From NCBI GenBank assembly GCA_900550145.1, contig URRF01000056.1, positions 1-5,746 on the forward strand: DNA of 5,746 nt, given 5' to 3'. Each line of letters opens with the position of its first letter. The first letter of the stretch is position 1. Origin of the DNA: an uncultured Mollicutes bacterium (GTDB lineage: Bacteria > Bacillota_I > Bacilli_A > RF39 > UBA660). This document shows, one piece after another, positions 1-5,746 of this stretch. The notes under the pieces are model-generated. The model ran no database searches, was not told where the DNA came from, and worked only from the letters and a program-made list of their open reading frames with translations. The position numbers and the translations under genes were made by a program.

Positions 1-662
1 AACCAGATTTTGGAACTGGTATGGTTTTAGTAATGAGTATTGTTGCTTTACTTTTTATTTCAGGTTTAAATATGAAATTCTTTTATATTTTAGGTTTTGT
101 AGGAATAATAGGAATAACTGCTTTAATTGTTATTGCACCATATCGTATGGCTAGAATAACATCTTTTATAGACCCATGGAAAGATCCTTTAGGAAGTGGC
201 TTTCAAATAATTCAAAGTTTATATGCCATAGGTCCAGGGGGACTTTTTGGAACAGGTTTTTTGAATTCCAGACAAAAAAGTTTTTACTTGCCAGAACCTC
301 AAACTGATTTTATTTTTTCAATAATTTGTGAAGAATTTGGTGTTATCGGAGCATTATTTGTTATTATTTTATTTATTATTATTTGTTATACATCAATAAA
401 AATAGCATTACAAAAAACAGACCTTTTTGGAAAATATTTAATATTTGGTATAATTTTTCAAATAATATTTCAAGCAGTGCTTAACCTATCTGTTGTAATA
501 GGTCTTATTCCTGTTACTGGAGTAACCCTTCCTTTTTTAAGTTATGGAGGAAGTTTTTCTCTTTCACTTACAATTGGTCTTACTTTAGTACAAAGAGTTA
601 ATGTGGAAACGAGTATTTTAAAGCAGGAAGAAAGAATAAAAAATAAAATTAGAGAAATTTAG
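1..662 (+). CDS. ftsW: SEDS-family peptidoglycan glycosyltransferase, FtsW/SpoVE type (5' end missing)
   Basis: This is the C-terminal ~219 residues of a polytopic membrane protein that polymerises lipid II into glycan strands, acting with a class B penicillin-binding protein at the septum (FtsW) or in sporulation (SpoVE). The reading frame is open from base 3 and begins with PDFGTG, the conserved loop motif of SEDS proteins, so the gene starts before the window. Further family signatures are DPWKDPLGSGFQIIQSLYAI with a following glycine-rich GPGGLFGTG, then YLPEPQTDFIFSIICEEFG, and near the end GLIPVTGVTLPFLSYGGS. At least four hydrophobic membrane segments remain, followed by a short basic cytoplasmic tail. 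The PEPQTDF and SYGGS motifs fit FtsW/SpoVE better than RodA, but FtsW and SpoVE cannot be told apart from this fragment. ComEA follows after 50 bases with no convincing terminator between them, so read-through is possible. Confidence 0.92.
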   Translation, partial: PDFGTGMVLVMSIVALLFISGLNMKFFYILGFVGIIGITALIVIAPYRMARITSFIDPWKDPLGSGFQIIQSLYAIGPGGLFGTGFLNSRQKSFYLPEPQTDFIFSIICEEFGVIGALFVIILFIIICYTSIKIALQKTDLFGKYLIFGIIFQIIFQAVLNLSVVIGLIPVTGVTLPFLSYGGSFSLSLTIGLTLVQRVNVETSILKQEERIKNKIREI

Positions 663-696
663 AGGAAATAGCTTTTTAATAGAGAATAATCTTGTT

Positions 697-702
697 AGGA
701 GG
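697..702 (+). promoter_or_regulatory. Ribosome binding site of comEA
   Basis: A perfect AGGAGG lies 10 bases before the ATG at 713. It decides the start: an in-frame TTG at 692 lies upstream of this site and would place it inside the gene, so ATG 713 is preferred. The strong Shine-Dalgarno sequence also supports a Firmicutes-like origin for this half of the window. Confidence 0.85.
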
Positions 703-712
703 TTATTTTTTT

Positions 713-1414
713 ATGAAAAAATTATTTTTTAAATATTGGAAATATTTAGTAGCGTTTATATTAATACTTATTATTTTTGTTATAAATTTAAATTATAATG
801 AAGATGATTCGTATGAAAATATTAGTGAAATACAAGAAATAAATGAAAGTGATGAAGAAGAAAAAAATACAAAATTCGTAGAAATAAAAGGGGAGGTAAG
901 GAACCCAGGAGTGTATGAAGTGGGGGATGTAAGGATAATTGATGTAGTTAAATTAGCAGGTGGTTTTACTGATGAGGTAGATACCTCTTTAATTAATTTA
1001 AGTAAAAAAGTAACTGATGAGATGTATATCAAAATATATTCTAAAAAAGAAGTTGAGGATGCGAGAAATAGGGTTTTAAATAAAGAACCAACTATAATTG
1101 AAGTTATAAAAGAAATAGAAAAGGAATGTGTATGTCCAGATGTTAATAATGATGCTTGTATAAATAATAGTGATAATAATAATACATTTGATTTAAATGT
1201 AAGTAATGAAAATAGTAATGAAAATGTTTTGGTTAACATAAATACCGCATCAAAAAGCGAATTAATGACTATAAAAGGGATAGGTGATAAGAAAGCAGAA
1301 AAAATAATTGAATATAGAACAAGTAATAAATTTTTAAAGATAGAAGACATAATGAATGTTAGTGGTATTGGAGAAGCCATGTTTGAAAAAATTAAGGATT
1401 ATATTACAGTCTAA
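713..1414 (+). CDS. comEA: Competence protein ComEA, membrane-anchored DNA receptor
   Basis: ComEA binds double-stranded DNA outside the cell membrane and hands it to the ComEC channel during natural transformation. The 233-residue protein starts MKKLFFKYWKYL, with a single membrane anchor at about residues 11-27 and an acidic spacer at 29-50. An SLBB-like domain follows at about 54-108 (FVEIKGEVRNPGVYEVGD, then KLAGGF). A low-complexity Asn/Ser-rich linker runs from about 125 to 172. The C-terminal DNA-binding domain begins VNINTASKSEL and carries two helix-hairpin-helix motifs, KGIGDKKAEKIIEYR (188-202) and VSGIGEAMFEKI (216-227). The domain order and length are normal for Gram-positive ComEA. 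The linker holds three cysteines (139, 141, 149) in a CVCPDVNNDAC pattern, which is not part of the core family. The 3' end overlaps the start of comEC, so the two are almost certainly co-transcribed and translationally coupled. Confidence 0.95.
   Translation: MKKLFFKYWKYLVAFILILIIFVINLNYNEDDSYENISEIQEINESDEEEKNTKFVEIKGEVRNPGVYEVGDVRIIDVVKLAGGFTDEVDTSLINLSKKVTDEMYIKIYSKKEVEDARNRVLNKEPTIIEVIKEIEKECVCPDVNNDACINNSDNNNTFDLNVSNENSNENVLVNINTASKSELMTIKGIGDKKAEKIIEYRTSNKFLKIEDIMNVSGIGEAMFEKIKDYITV
1370..1375 (+). promoter_or_regulatory. Ribosome binding site inside comEA that sets a TTG start for comEC
   Basis: GGAGAA within the comEA coding region lies 7 bases before a TTG at 1383. Starting there gives a protein beginning MKKLRIILQSNYFY, a typical short basic head before the first membrane segment. 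The alternative ATG at 1356 has no recognisable ribosome binding site and adds nine residues (MLVVLEKPC) in a longer overlap with comEA. The choice is inferred from spacing and is not proven. Confidence 0.6.
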
Positions 1415-3446
1415 TTATTTTTATCTGTTTTTAATGCTATTTGTTGCTATTTTACTTTATTTTAATGCTTGTGATAAAAGTAAATATGATATAAATGATG
1501 ATGTTATAATTGGTACTATAACCAGTTACTATATTGATAATGATAAATTAGTTATTACTATATTTGGAAAAGAAAAAGTTTTATGTAATTATTATTTTAA
1601 AGATGAAAATAATACATTTGATTATGAATTGGGTGATAAAATAAAGCTGTTTGGTAAACTAAAATTACCAAGTAATAATAGTATTTTTAATGGATTTAAT
1701 TATAGAGAATATTTGAAATATGAACGTATAAATTATATATTTGATATCGATAAAATAATAAAGATAAGTAATAATAAGAGTATTATGTACAAATTGAAAA
1801 ATAGTATAATAAATATTATTAATAAAAGTCCTAATAAGGATTATTTACACACATTTTTATTGGGCAATAATAAGTATATTGATAAAGAAGTAATGGAAAG
1901 TTATAGAATAAATGGTATAAGTCATTTGTTTTCGATATCAGGTATGCACATATCTTTATTATCAATGATAATATTAAAATTATTGAAAAATTATAAATTT
2001 AAAAAAGAAGTTGTAATACTATTTTTACTTATATATATGACTCTAACAGATTTTTTACCTTCTATTTTAAGATCAGGTATATTTTTTATACTGATATATT
2101 TGAATAAGAAATTTAATTTGAATATATCAATGTTTAAGTTAATGATTATATTATTATTCATTTGCGTTTTAATTGATCCTTATATAGTATATAAAATTGG
2201 TTTTCAGTATTCATATACAATTAGTTTTTATCTAATTACTTTTAATCAGTTGATAAATAAGAGTAAAAATAAACTATACAAACTATTTATTGTCTCTTTT
2301 ATATCTTTTATTGTTTCAGTTCCCATTACAATAAATAATTTTAGTCAAATAAATGTTCTTAGCATATTTCTTAATATATTTTTTGTACCTATTGTTTCAT
2401 CTATTATATTTCCATTATCACTTATTACATTTCTTTTTCCTTTTTTTAACAATCTATTTACTATTTTAATCAACATATTTGAACTGTTATCAATTACTTT
2501 TTCTAAAATAGATAATTTTATATTTATTATGTCTAAAATAAGCACTTTATTTATTATAATTTACTATATCATTATATCAATTACGCTTTATTTTCTTTCA
2601 AAAAATAAATATAAATATATAGTTTCATTGATGTTTATATTTGTAATTCATTATAATATAACTATTTTTAATAAAGGATTAGAAATAACTTATATAGATG
2701 TAGGGCAGGGGGATAGTATATTTATTAAATTTCCTAATGATAAATCAAATATTTTAATAGACACAGGTGGGAAGGTTACATATGGTAATTTAAAAAATAA
2801 TTATTCTGTAGGTAAAAATATAGTTGATTATTTAAAAAGTATGGGTATAAGAAAACTCGATTATCTTATTATAACTCATGGGGATTTTGATCATATGGGT
2901 GATAGTTTATATTTAATTGATAAATTCAAAGTAGAAAATGTTATATTTAATTGTGGGGAGTTTAACGCTTTAGAAAAAGAATTAATTAAGAAATTAAATA
3001 AAAGGAAAGTAAACTATTGTTATTGTATCAAGGAATTAAATATAGGTAAGTATAAATTAGATTTTTTAAATACTAAAGTTTATGACAATGAAAATGATAA
3101 TTCAAATGTTATTTATACAGAATTTAATGGTTATAAGTTCATGTTTATGGGAGATGCAGGAGTAGAGAAAGAAAAAGATATATTAGATAAATATAATATA
3201 TCTGATATAGATGTATTAAAAGTAGGACATCATGGAAGTAAGACAAGTAGTAGTAAAGGGTTTATAGATGAAATAAAACCAAAGTATGCCATTATTAGTG
3301 TTGGAAAGAATAACAGGTATGGTCATCCGAATAAAGAAGTGTTAAATAATTTAGATAATTCTAAAATATACAGGACAGATCAAGATGGAAGTATTATGTT
3401 TAAGATTAAAAATAACAAATTAAAGATTGAGACATGTAGTCCATAG
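1383..3446 (+). CDS. comEC: ComEC/Rec2-family DNA uptake channel
   Basis: ComEC forms the membrane channel that imports single-stranded DNA during transformation, and its C-terminal domain is thought to degrade the other strand. From the TTG start the protein has 687 residues, within the usual family length. An N-terminal membrane segment and an OB-like DUF4131 region cover about 1-140. The competence domain follows, with the signature HLFSISGMHISL at 181-192 and a run of membrane helices to about residue 430. The C-terminal metallo-beta-lactamase-fold domain starts ITYIDVGQGDS (Asp439, Asp444). Its metal-site motifs are THGDFDHMGD at 498-507, MGDAG with Asp591, GHHGSK at 615-620 and YGHP at 646-649, so it appears catalytically intact. 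The gene overlaps comEA by 32 bases from the TTG start, or 59 bases if ATG 1356 is used. Codon use is strongly AT-biased, like its upstream neighbours. ComEC proteins also occur in bacteria not known to be transformable, so the gene alone does not prove competence. Confidence 0.95.
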   Translation: MKKLRIILQSNYFYLFLMLFVAILLYFNACDKSKYDINDDVIIGTITSYYIDNDKLVITIFGKEKVLCNYYFKDENNTFDYELGDKIKLFGKLKLPSNNSIFNGFNYREYLKYERINYIFDIDKIIKISNNKSIMYKLKNSIINIINKSPNKDYLHTFLLGNNKYIDKEVMESYRINGISHLFSISGMHISLLSMIILKLLKNYKFKKEVVILFLLIYMTLTDFLPSILRSGIFFILIYLNKKFNLNISMFKLMIILLFICVLIDPYIVYKIGFQYSYTISFYLITFNQLINKSKNKLYKLFIVSFISFIVSVPITINNFSQINVLSIFLNIFFVPIVSSIIFPLSLITFLFPFFNNLFTILINIFELLSITFSKIDNFIFIMSKISTLFIIIYYIIISITLYFLSKNKYKYIVSLMFIFVIHYNITIFNKGLEITYIDVGQGDSIFIKFPNDKSNILIDTGGKVTYGNLKNNYSVGKNIVDYLKSMGIRKLDYLIITHGDFDHMGDSLYLIDKFKVENVIFNCGEFNALEKELIKKLNKRKVNYCYCIKELNIGKYKLDFLNTKVYDNENDNSNVIYTEFNGYKFMFMGDAGVEKEKDILDKYNISDIDVLKVGHHGSKTSSSKGFIDEIKPKYAIISVGKNNRYGHPNKEVLNNLDNSKIYRTDQDGSIMFKIKNNKLKIETCSP

Positions 3447-3453
3447 GAAGGAG
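3446..3453 (+). promoter_or_regulatory. Ribosome binding site of the DUF1016-type gene
   Basis: GGAAGGAG overlaps the last base of the comEC stop codon and lies 5 bases before ATG 3459. It is a strong Shine-Dalgarno sequence. It shows that the 5' part of the following gene belongs to the same kind of genome as comEC and is probably translated from the same message. Confidence 0.8.
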
Positions 3454-3458
3454 TAGAT

Positions 3459-4784
3459 ATGAATTACTATAATGAAATAAAAAGTGAACTTTTAAATAAT
3501 GAGATAAATAGAAAAGTAAAAAATTATTCGATTAATAAGAGTGATTTGGATGCATATTACAACGTTGGAAGAATGTTAAGTGAAGCAGGTAATCATTATG
3601 GAGAAGGAATAATAAAAGAATATTCGAAGAGATTAACATATGAATTAGGTAAAGGTTATAGTAAGAGAAATCTATGGTTAATGTTAAAGTTTTATGAGTT
3701 GAATGAAAAAGTGCAGACACTGTCTGCACAATTATCTTGGTCACATTATTGTGAATTACTATCTTTTGAGAATACTAATAAAATTAATTATTACATAGAA
3801 TTAGTTAAAAATAATAATTTATCAGTTAGGCAGTTAAGAGAAAGAATAAAATCTAATGAATATGAAAGACTTCCGAAATCTACTAAAAATAAATCAGCAG
3901 AACAAAAAGAATCCGATTTAGTTGATTTTATCAAGAATCCAATTTTGATTAAAAATAGCAATAAGTATGATATATTTTCAGCTTCTTATAAAGAGAGCAT
4001 AATCATAGATAAAAGTATTGACATTGATTATATCATGTGTAATAGTGGTTGTTTGTATGCGGCTCAAGCCTCAAACAGAAATGAAGAAAAGGAGTCAATT
4101 TATTATTTATTGTATCAGATAGATGTTAAATCGGGGAAGAAAATAGCTCAATGGTTTGATGCGGTATATTATAATAAGGGTTGGAATGATGAACTCATTC
4201 ATGGAAATATATTTTATAACATTAGAGAAAATAAGGATCTATTTGTCCTAGGTTTGATGGATACCATTATGTGTATAAAGGGCGATGCGGTATTCCCTTT
4301 TTTAGCAATAGAAAGTGAACGATTGGTACAGAAAGAAGATTTTCTGAAAGATGAAAAAGTTCCAACTTCCAATCCAAGAGTTCGTGGTAAGCGTATGATG
4401 TCTTTACTGACTCGTCTGTCTGCTCAGAACAAAATCTATCAAATATCTGATGTCTTTGAGTGTGACTCTATGCTGTATTTTAGTTGTATGGGACGAATCC
4501 TCTATTTTGTGCAATACGATGAGAAAAAACGAATAGCTTTTACTTATTCTCGGGTGGCAAATGATGTTTTATTTCGAATGATTCCTGAATATTTTCAATT
4601 GCCGAAATTTTTGTGTGCAGATAGTATGGGAGGATATTATTATATTTCAAATGATAATCTGGCCGAGCTGAAATATTTTATAGATGAGGATAATATATCT
4701 GAAAAATTGATAAATCGAGAAAGCATAAAGGAGTTAAATGAAGATTCAAATCCTGTAATACTCTATTATGAATACAAGAATTGA
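3459..4784 (+). CDS. Hybrid frame: YhcG/DUF1016 N-terminal domain joined to a Bacteroidetes six-bladed beta-propeller C-terminus
   Basis: The 441-residue frame has two parts with different relatives. Residues 1 to about 168 match the N-terminal domain of DUF1016/YhcG proteins: a helical region with YYNVGRMLSE, the motif KRLTYELGKGYSKRNLWLML, then VQTLSAQLSWSHYCELL and NNNLSVRQLRERIKSNEYER, ending in the domain linker DFIKNPILIKNSN. In normal family members this linker leads into a PDDEXK nuclease-like domain containing a GDRYNYIDLLLF-type motif and an ELK motif; neither is present here. Residues from about 172 to 441 instead resemble the second half of Bacteroidetes six-bladed beta-propeller envelope proteins (YLLYQIDVKSGK, then MDTIMCIKGDAVFPFLAI, later FECDSMLYFSC and GGYYYISND). 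The signal peptide or lipobox and the first blades that such a protein needs are missing. GC content and codon use change at the same point. The frame is most likely an artefact of joining two genomes; a natural fusion cannot be excluded. No function should be assigned to the whole. Confidence 0.75.
   Translation: MNYYNEIKSELLNNEINRKVKNYSINKSDLDAYYNVGRMLSEAGNHYGEGIIKEYSKRLTYELGKGYSKRNLWLMLKFYELNEKVQTLSAQLSWSHYCELLSFENTNKINYYIELVKNNNLSVRQLRERIKSNEYERLPKSTKNKSAEQKESDLVDFIKNPILIKNSNKYDIFSASYKESIIIDKSIDIDYIMCNSGCLYAAQASNRNEEKESIYYLLYQIDVKSGKKIAQWFDAVYYNKGWNDELIHGNIFYNIRENKDLFVLGLMDTIMCIKGDAVFPFLAIESERLVQKEDFLKDEKVPTSNPRVRGKRMMSLLTRLSAQNKIYQISDVFECDSMLYFSCMGRILYFVQYDEKKRIAFTYSRVANDVLFRMIPEYFQLPKFLCADSMGGYYYISNDNLAELKYFIDEDNISEKLINRESIKELNEDSNPVILYYEYKN
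3711..3729. repeat. Perfect 19-base inverted repeat within the YhcG-like coding region
   Basis: GTGCAGACA and its exact reverse complement TGTCTGCAC flank a single C. The symmetry stops at the next base on each side. It encodes VQTLSA, a conserved segment of the DUF1016 N-terminal domain, and is GC-richer than the surrounding sequence. It may be a protein-binding or recombination site, an RNA hairpin, or a by-product of the conserved peptide. Confidence 0.8.
3954..3985. other. Probable junction between two unrelated genomes
   Basis: Recognisable YhcG homology ends at about residues 166-170 of the hybrid frame, and propeller-like sequence begins soon after. Upstream, GC content is near 20-25 percent, genes have strong Shine-Dalgarno sites and arginine is mostly AGA. 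Downstream, 4021-4080 already has 22 of 60 G or C, 4381-4440 has 25 of 60, CGT/CGA/CGG arginine codons appear and ribosome binding sites are absent. The junction itself is AT-rich (around AATAAGTATGATATATTTTC), the sort of sequence where short shared words can mislead an assembler. No transposase, inverted ends or target duplication is visible. The exact base cannot be fixed by eye. Confidence 0.65.
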
Positions 4785-5343
4785 GAAAACATTTTTTATA
4801 TTTGTTGTAGCCTGTATTATACAGATTATTTATATGTGTATAAAGAATGAATGCGAAATGAGTACCTTGCGTAAGAAAACTGATGTACTATCATCTTATG
4901 TGATATATTCTGTTGAAATGATAAAAGATATATCAATGGGAAGTATAAATTCTACTGTTTTTCCGGGAAAGAATATTTTGATATATTGTTTTTCAGAGGA
5001 TATGTGTGATGAATGTATATATCAAGATCTTGCAGAGTTATATAAGATTCAGGAAGATATTAGAAAGGATAAAATATTGCTGCTTCCGGTATATAGAACA
5101 ACTCGTACCAATCAAATAATTCTTAGAAATAAGTTTAGTAATTTTAGATATATGAATGTTTCCACTGATTCTATAAAGTTCCCGTTTCATAGAGAAAATG
5201 GAACTGAACAAAGATTTTTTGCTTTTATAGATGAATTTGGAAGACTCAATTCTTTCTTCTTTCCTAAAAAGAACATGCAAGATATGACGCGTATATATCT
5301 TAGTGGTGTAAAAAGTAAGATGGAATATTTTGATAAAAATTAA
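4768..5343 (+). CDS. Membrane-anchored thioredoxin-like protein with a CDEC motif
   Basis: The 191-residue protein has one N-terminal hydrophobic segment at about residues 9-25 that would anchor it in the inner membrane with the rest in the periplasm. The remainder reads as a thioredoxin-like fold: a beta strand (KNILIYCFS, 68-76), then M-C80-D-E-C83 at the start of a helix, a later strand ILLLPVY, and FFAFIDEFGRLNSFFFPKK, which matches the strand-turn-strand near the end of TlpA-like domains. CDEC is not the classical CGPC or CxPC active site, and there is no clear cis-proline motif in the expected form, so redox activity is a guess; a binding or structural role is also possible. It overlaps the propeller gene by 17 bases and has no Shine-Dalgarno sequence, as is usual in Bacteroidetes. 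Small thioredoxin-like proteins next to propeller proteins are a recurring Bacteroidetes arrangement, which supports a shared envelope task. The exact family was not recognised. Confidence 0.7.
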   Translation: MNTRIEKTFFIFVVACIIQIIYMCIKNECEMSTLRKKTDVLSSYVIYSVEMIKDISMGSINSTVFPGKNILIYCFSEDMCDECIYQDLAELYKIQEDIRKDKILLLPVYRTTRTNQIILRNKFSNFRYMNVSTDSIKFPFHRENGTEQRFFAFIDEFGRLNSFFFPKKNMQDMTRIYLSGVKSKMEYFDKN

Positions 5344-5347
5344 GTTT

Positions 5348-5746
5348 GTGGAATTGTTTTCTAAGCAATGCTTGAAACATTTGAGTTGTGGAATTTTGTG
5401 GTGTTTAGGCTTTGTGCAAACTTATGTTTTTATTCGGCTTTATTGGTTGGTATCGTGTGTTATTCCCACTTATTCCATGTCGCCTACCTTACTTGCAGGA
5501 GATTACATTATAATCTCTTTACGTATTCCAGGAAGGCGATTGGTGAGAGAAGATAATGCCCGTTTAGGACATTATATTATAAGTCGGAAAAAAGGCGATC
5601 GCAGTGTGCGTGTAGGTGATGTGGTGGTATTTAACTTCCCCTATTCTAAAGGAGAGGAACAAATGAGAATGAACTTTGACTTGTATTTTTGTAAGCGGTG
5701 TGTAGCTATTCCGGGAGAAACTTATATTTGGGAATGGGATGCAGAA
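5348..5746 (+). CDS. lepB: S26-family signal peptidase I (3' end missing)
   Basis: Signal peptidases of this family are membrane serine proteases with a Ser/Lys dyad that cleave leader peptides from exported proteins on the outer face of the inner membrane. The frame is open from base 5312 to the end of the window. A hydrophobic segment (about residues 13-39 from GTG 5348) leads directly into PTYSMSPTLLAGDYI, the family box B, with the catalytic serine at Ser43. RVGDVVVFNFP follows, then KRCVAIPGE, the box D, with the general-base lysine at Lys116. The catalytic pair is therefore present, and the window ends at residue 133. There is no in-frame ATG before the catalytic serine. GTG 5348 is chosen, 4 bases after the preceding stop; TTG 5330, overlapping the previous gene, is about as likely, and neither has a clear ribosome binding site. 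This may be a dedicated peptidase for its cluster and not the housekeeping enzyme, so the symbol marks the family only. Confidence 0.85.
   Translation, partial: MELFSKQCLKHLSCGILWCLGFVQTYVFIRLYWLVSCVIPTYSMSPTLLAGDYIIISLRIPGRRLVREDNARLGHYIISRKKGDRSVRVGDVVVFNFPYSKGEEQMRMNFDLYFCKRCVAIPGETYIWEWDAE

Noticed and set aside
681..711. Possible hairpin before comEA (AATAATC pairing with GGTTATT, followed by T residues)
   Set aside because: The stem is almost all A-T with G-T pairs and overlaps the ribosome binding site; it is too weak to call a terminator or attenuator in sequence this AT-rich.
793..1380. Long open frame of 195 codons on the minus strand opposite comEA
   Set aside because: It is a shadow of the AT-rich comEA frame; it has no ribosome binding site and a low-complexity Ser/Leu/Phe composition, while the plus strand has clear ComEA domains.
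1178..1623. A 16-base direct repeat (AATAATACATTTGATT) at 1178-1193 and 1608-1623
   Set aside because: Both copies encode NNTFD within Asn-rich stretches of ComEA and ComEC; in such AT-rich DNA, with no other shared flanking sequence, chance is enough.
2345..2545. Minus-strand frame inside comEC, and similar ones at 3532-3744 and 5038-5280
   Set aside because: All lie opposite well-supported genes, lack start signals and show no recognisable domain.
5341..5348. TAAGTTTG, matching the Bacteroides -7 promoter consensus TAnnTTTG
   Set aside because: No TTTG element lies at the expected -33 distance, and transcription would start at or inside the signal peptidase gene, which is already in a compact operon.
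5368..5556. 62-codon plus-strand open frame starting at an ATG
   Set aside because: It lies in a different frame over the signal peptidase, whose catalytic motifs are clear. The peptide resembles no known family.
1..5746. Search by eye for CRISPR arrays, tRNA or rRNA genes and insertion sequence ends
   Set aside because: No regularly spaced repeats, tRNA-like folds, transposase motifs or matched terminal inverted repeats were seen; the window is almost entirely coding.

Overview
This window looks like two unrelated bacterial genomes joined near position 3970. No exciting new system could be supported. The most notable signals are the join itself and a 19-base perfect palindrome inside a YhcG-type gene.

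Left part (1 to about 3970). It is very AT-rich (for example, 12 of 60 bases are G or C in 2341-2400). It uses clear AGGAGG-type ribosome binding sites and favours AGA for arginine. This points to a low-GC Firmicutes/Bacilli- or Clostridia-like organism. It holds the 3' end of an ftsW/spoVE-type SEDS gene, then comEA and comEC in one tightly packed run, then the N-terminal domain of a DUF1016/YhcG-type protein 12 bases after comEC. ComEA is a membrane-anchored DNA receptor and ComEC is the channel that carries single-stranded DNA into the cell, so the two form the DNA-uptake step of natural transformation. ComEC keeps its metallo-beta-lactamase-fold motifs.

Right part (about 3970 to 5746). 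GC is visibly higher (25 of 60 in 4381-4440; 24 of 60 in 5521-5580), CGN arginine codons and CTG become common, and Shine-Dalgarno sites disappear. The proteins resemble Bacteroidetes envelope proteins: the C-terminal part of a six-bladed beta-propeller protein, a membrane-anchored thioredoxin-like protein with a CxxC motif, and the start of an S26 signal peptidase cut by the window end. They overlap or nearly abut, so they are probably one operon, perhaps for export and maturation of small secreted peptides or lipoproteins.

The two parts meet in frame inside one open reading frame (3459-4784). Its first ~170 residues are YhcG-like and its last ~270 are propeller-like. Both halves are truncated at the meeting point: the YhcG nuclease domain is missing, and so are the propeller's signal peptide and first blades. 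The simplest reading is a chimeric metagenome contig. A real recombination or fusion is possible but less likely. No tRNA, rRNA, CRISPR array or insertion sequence was seen, and no non-coding gap exceeds about 50 bases.
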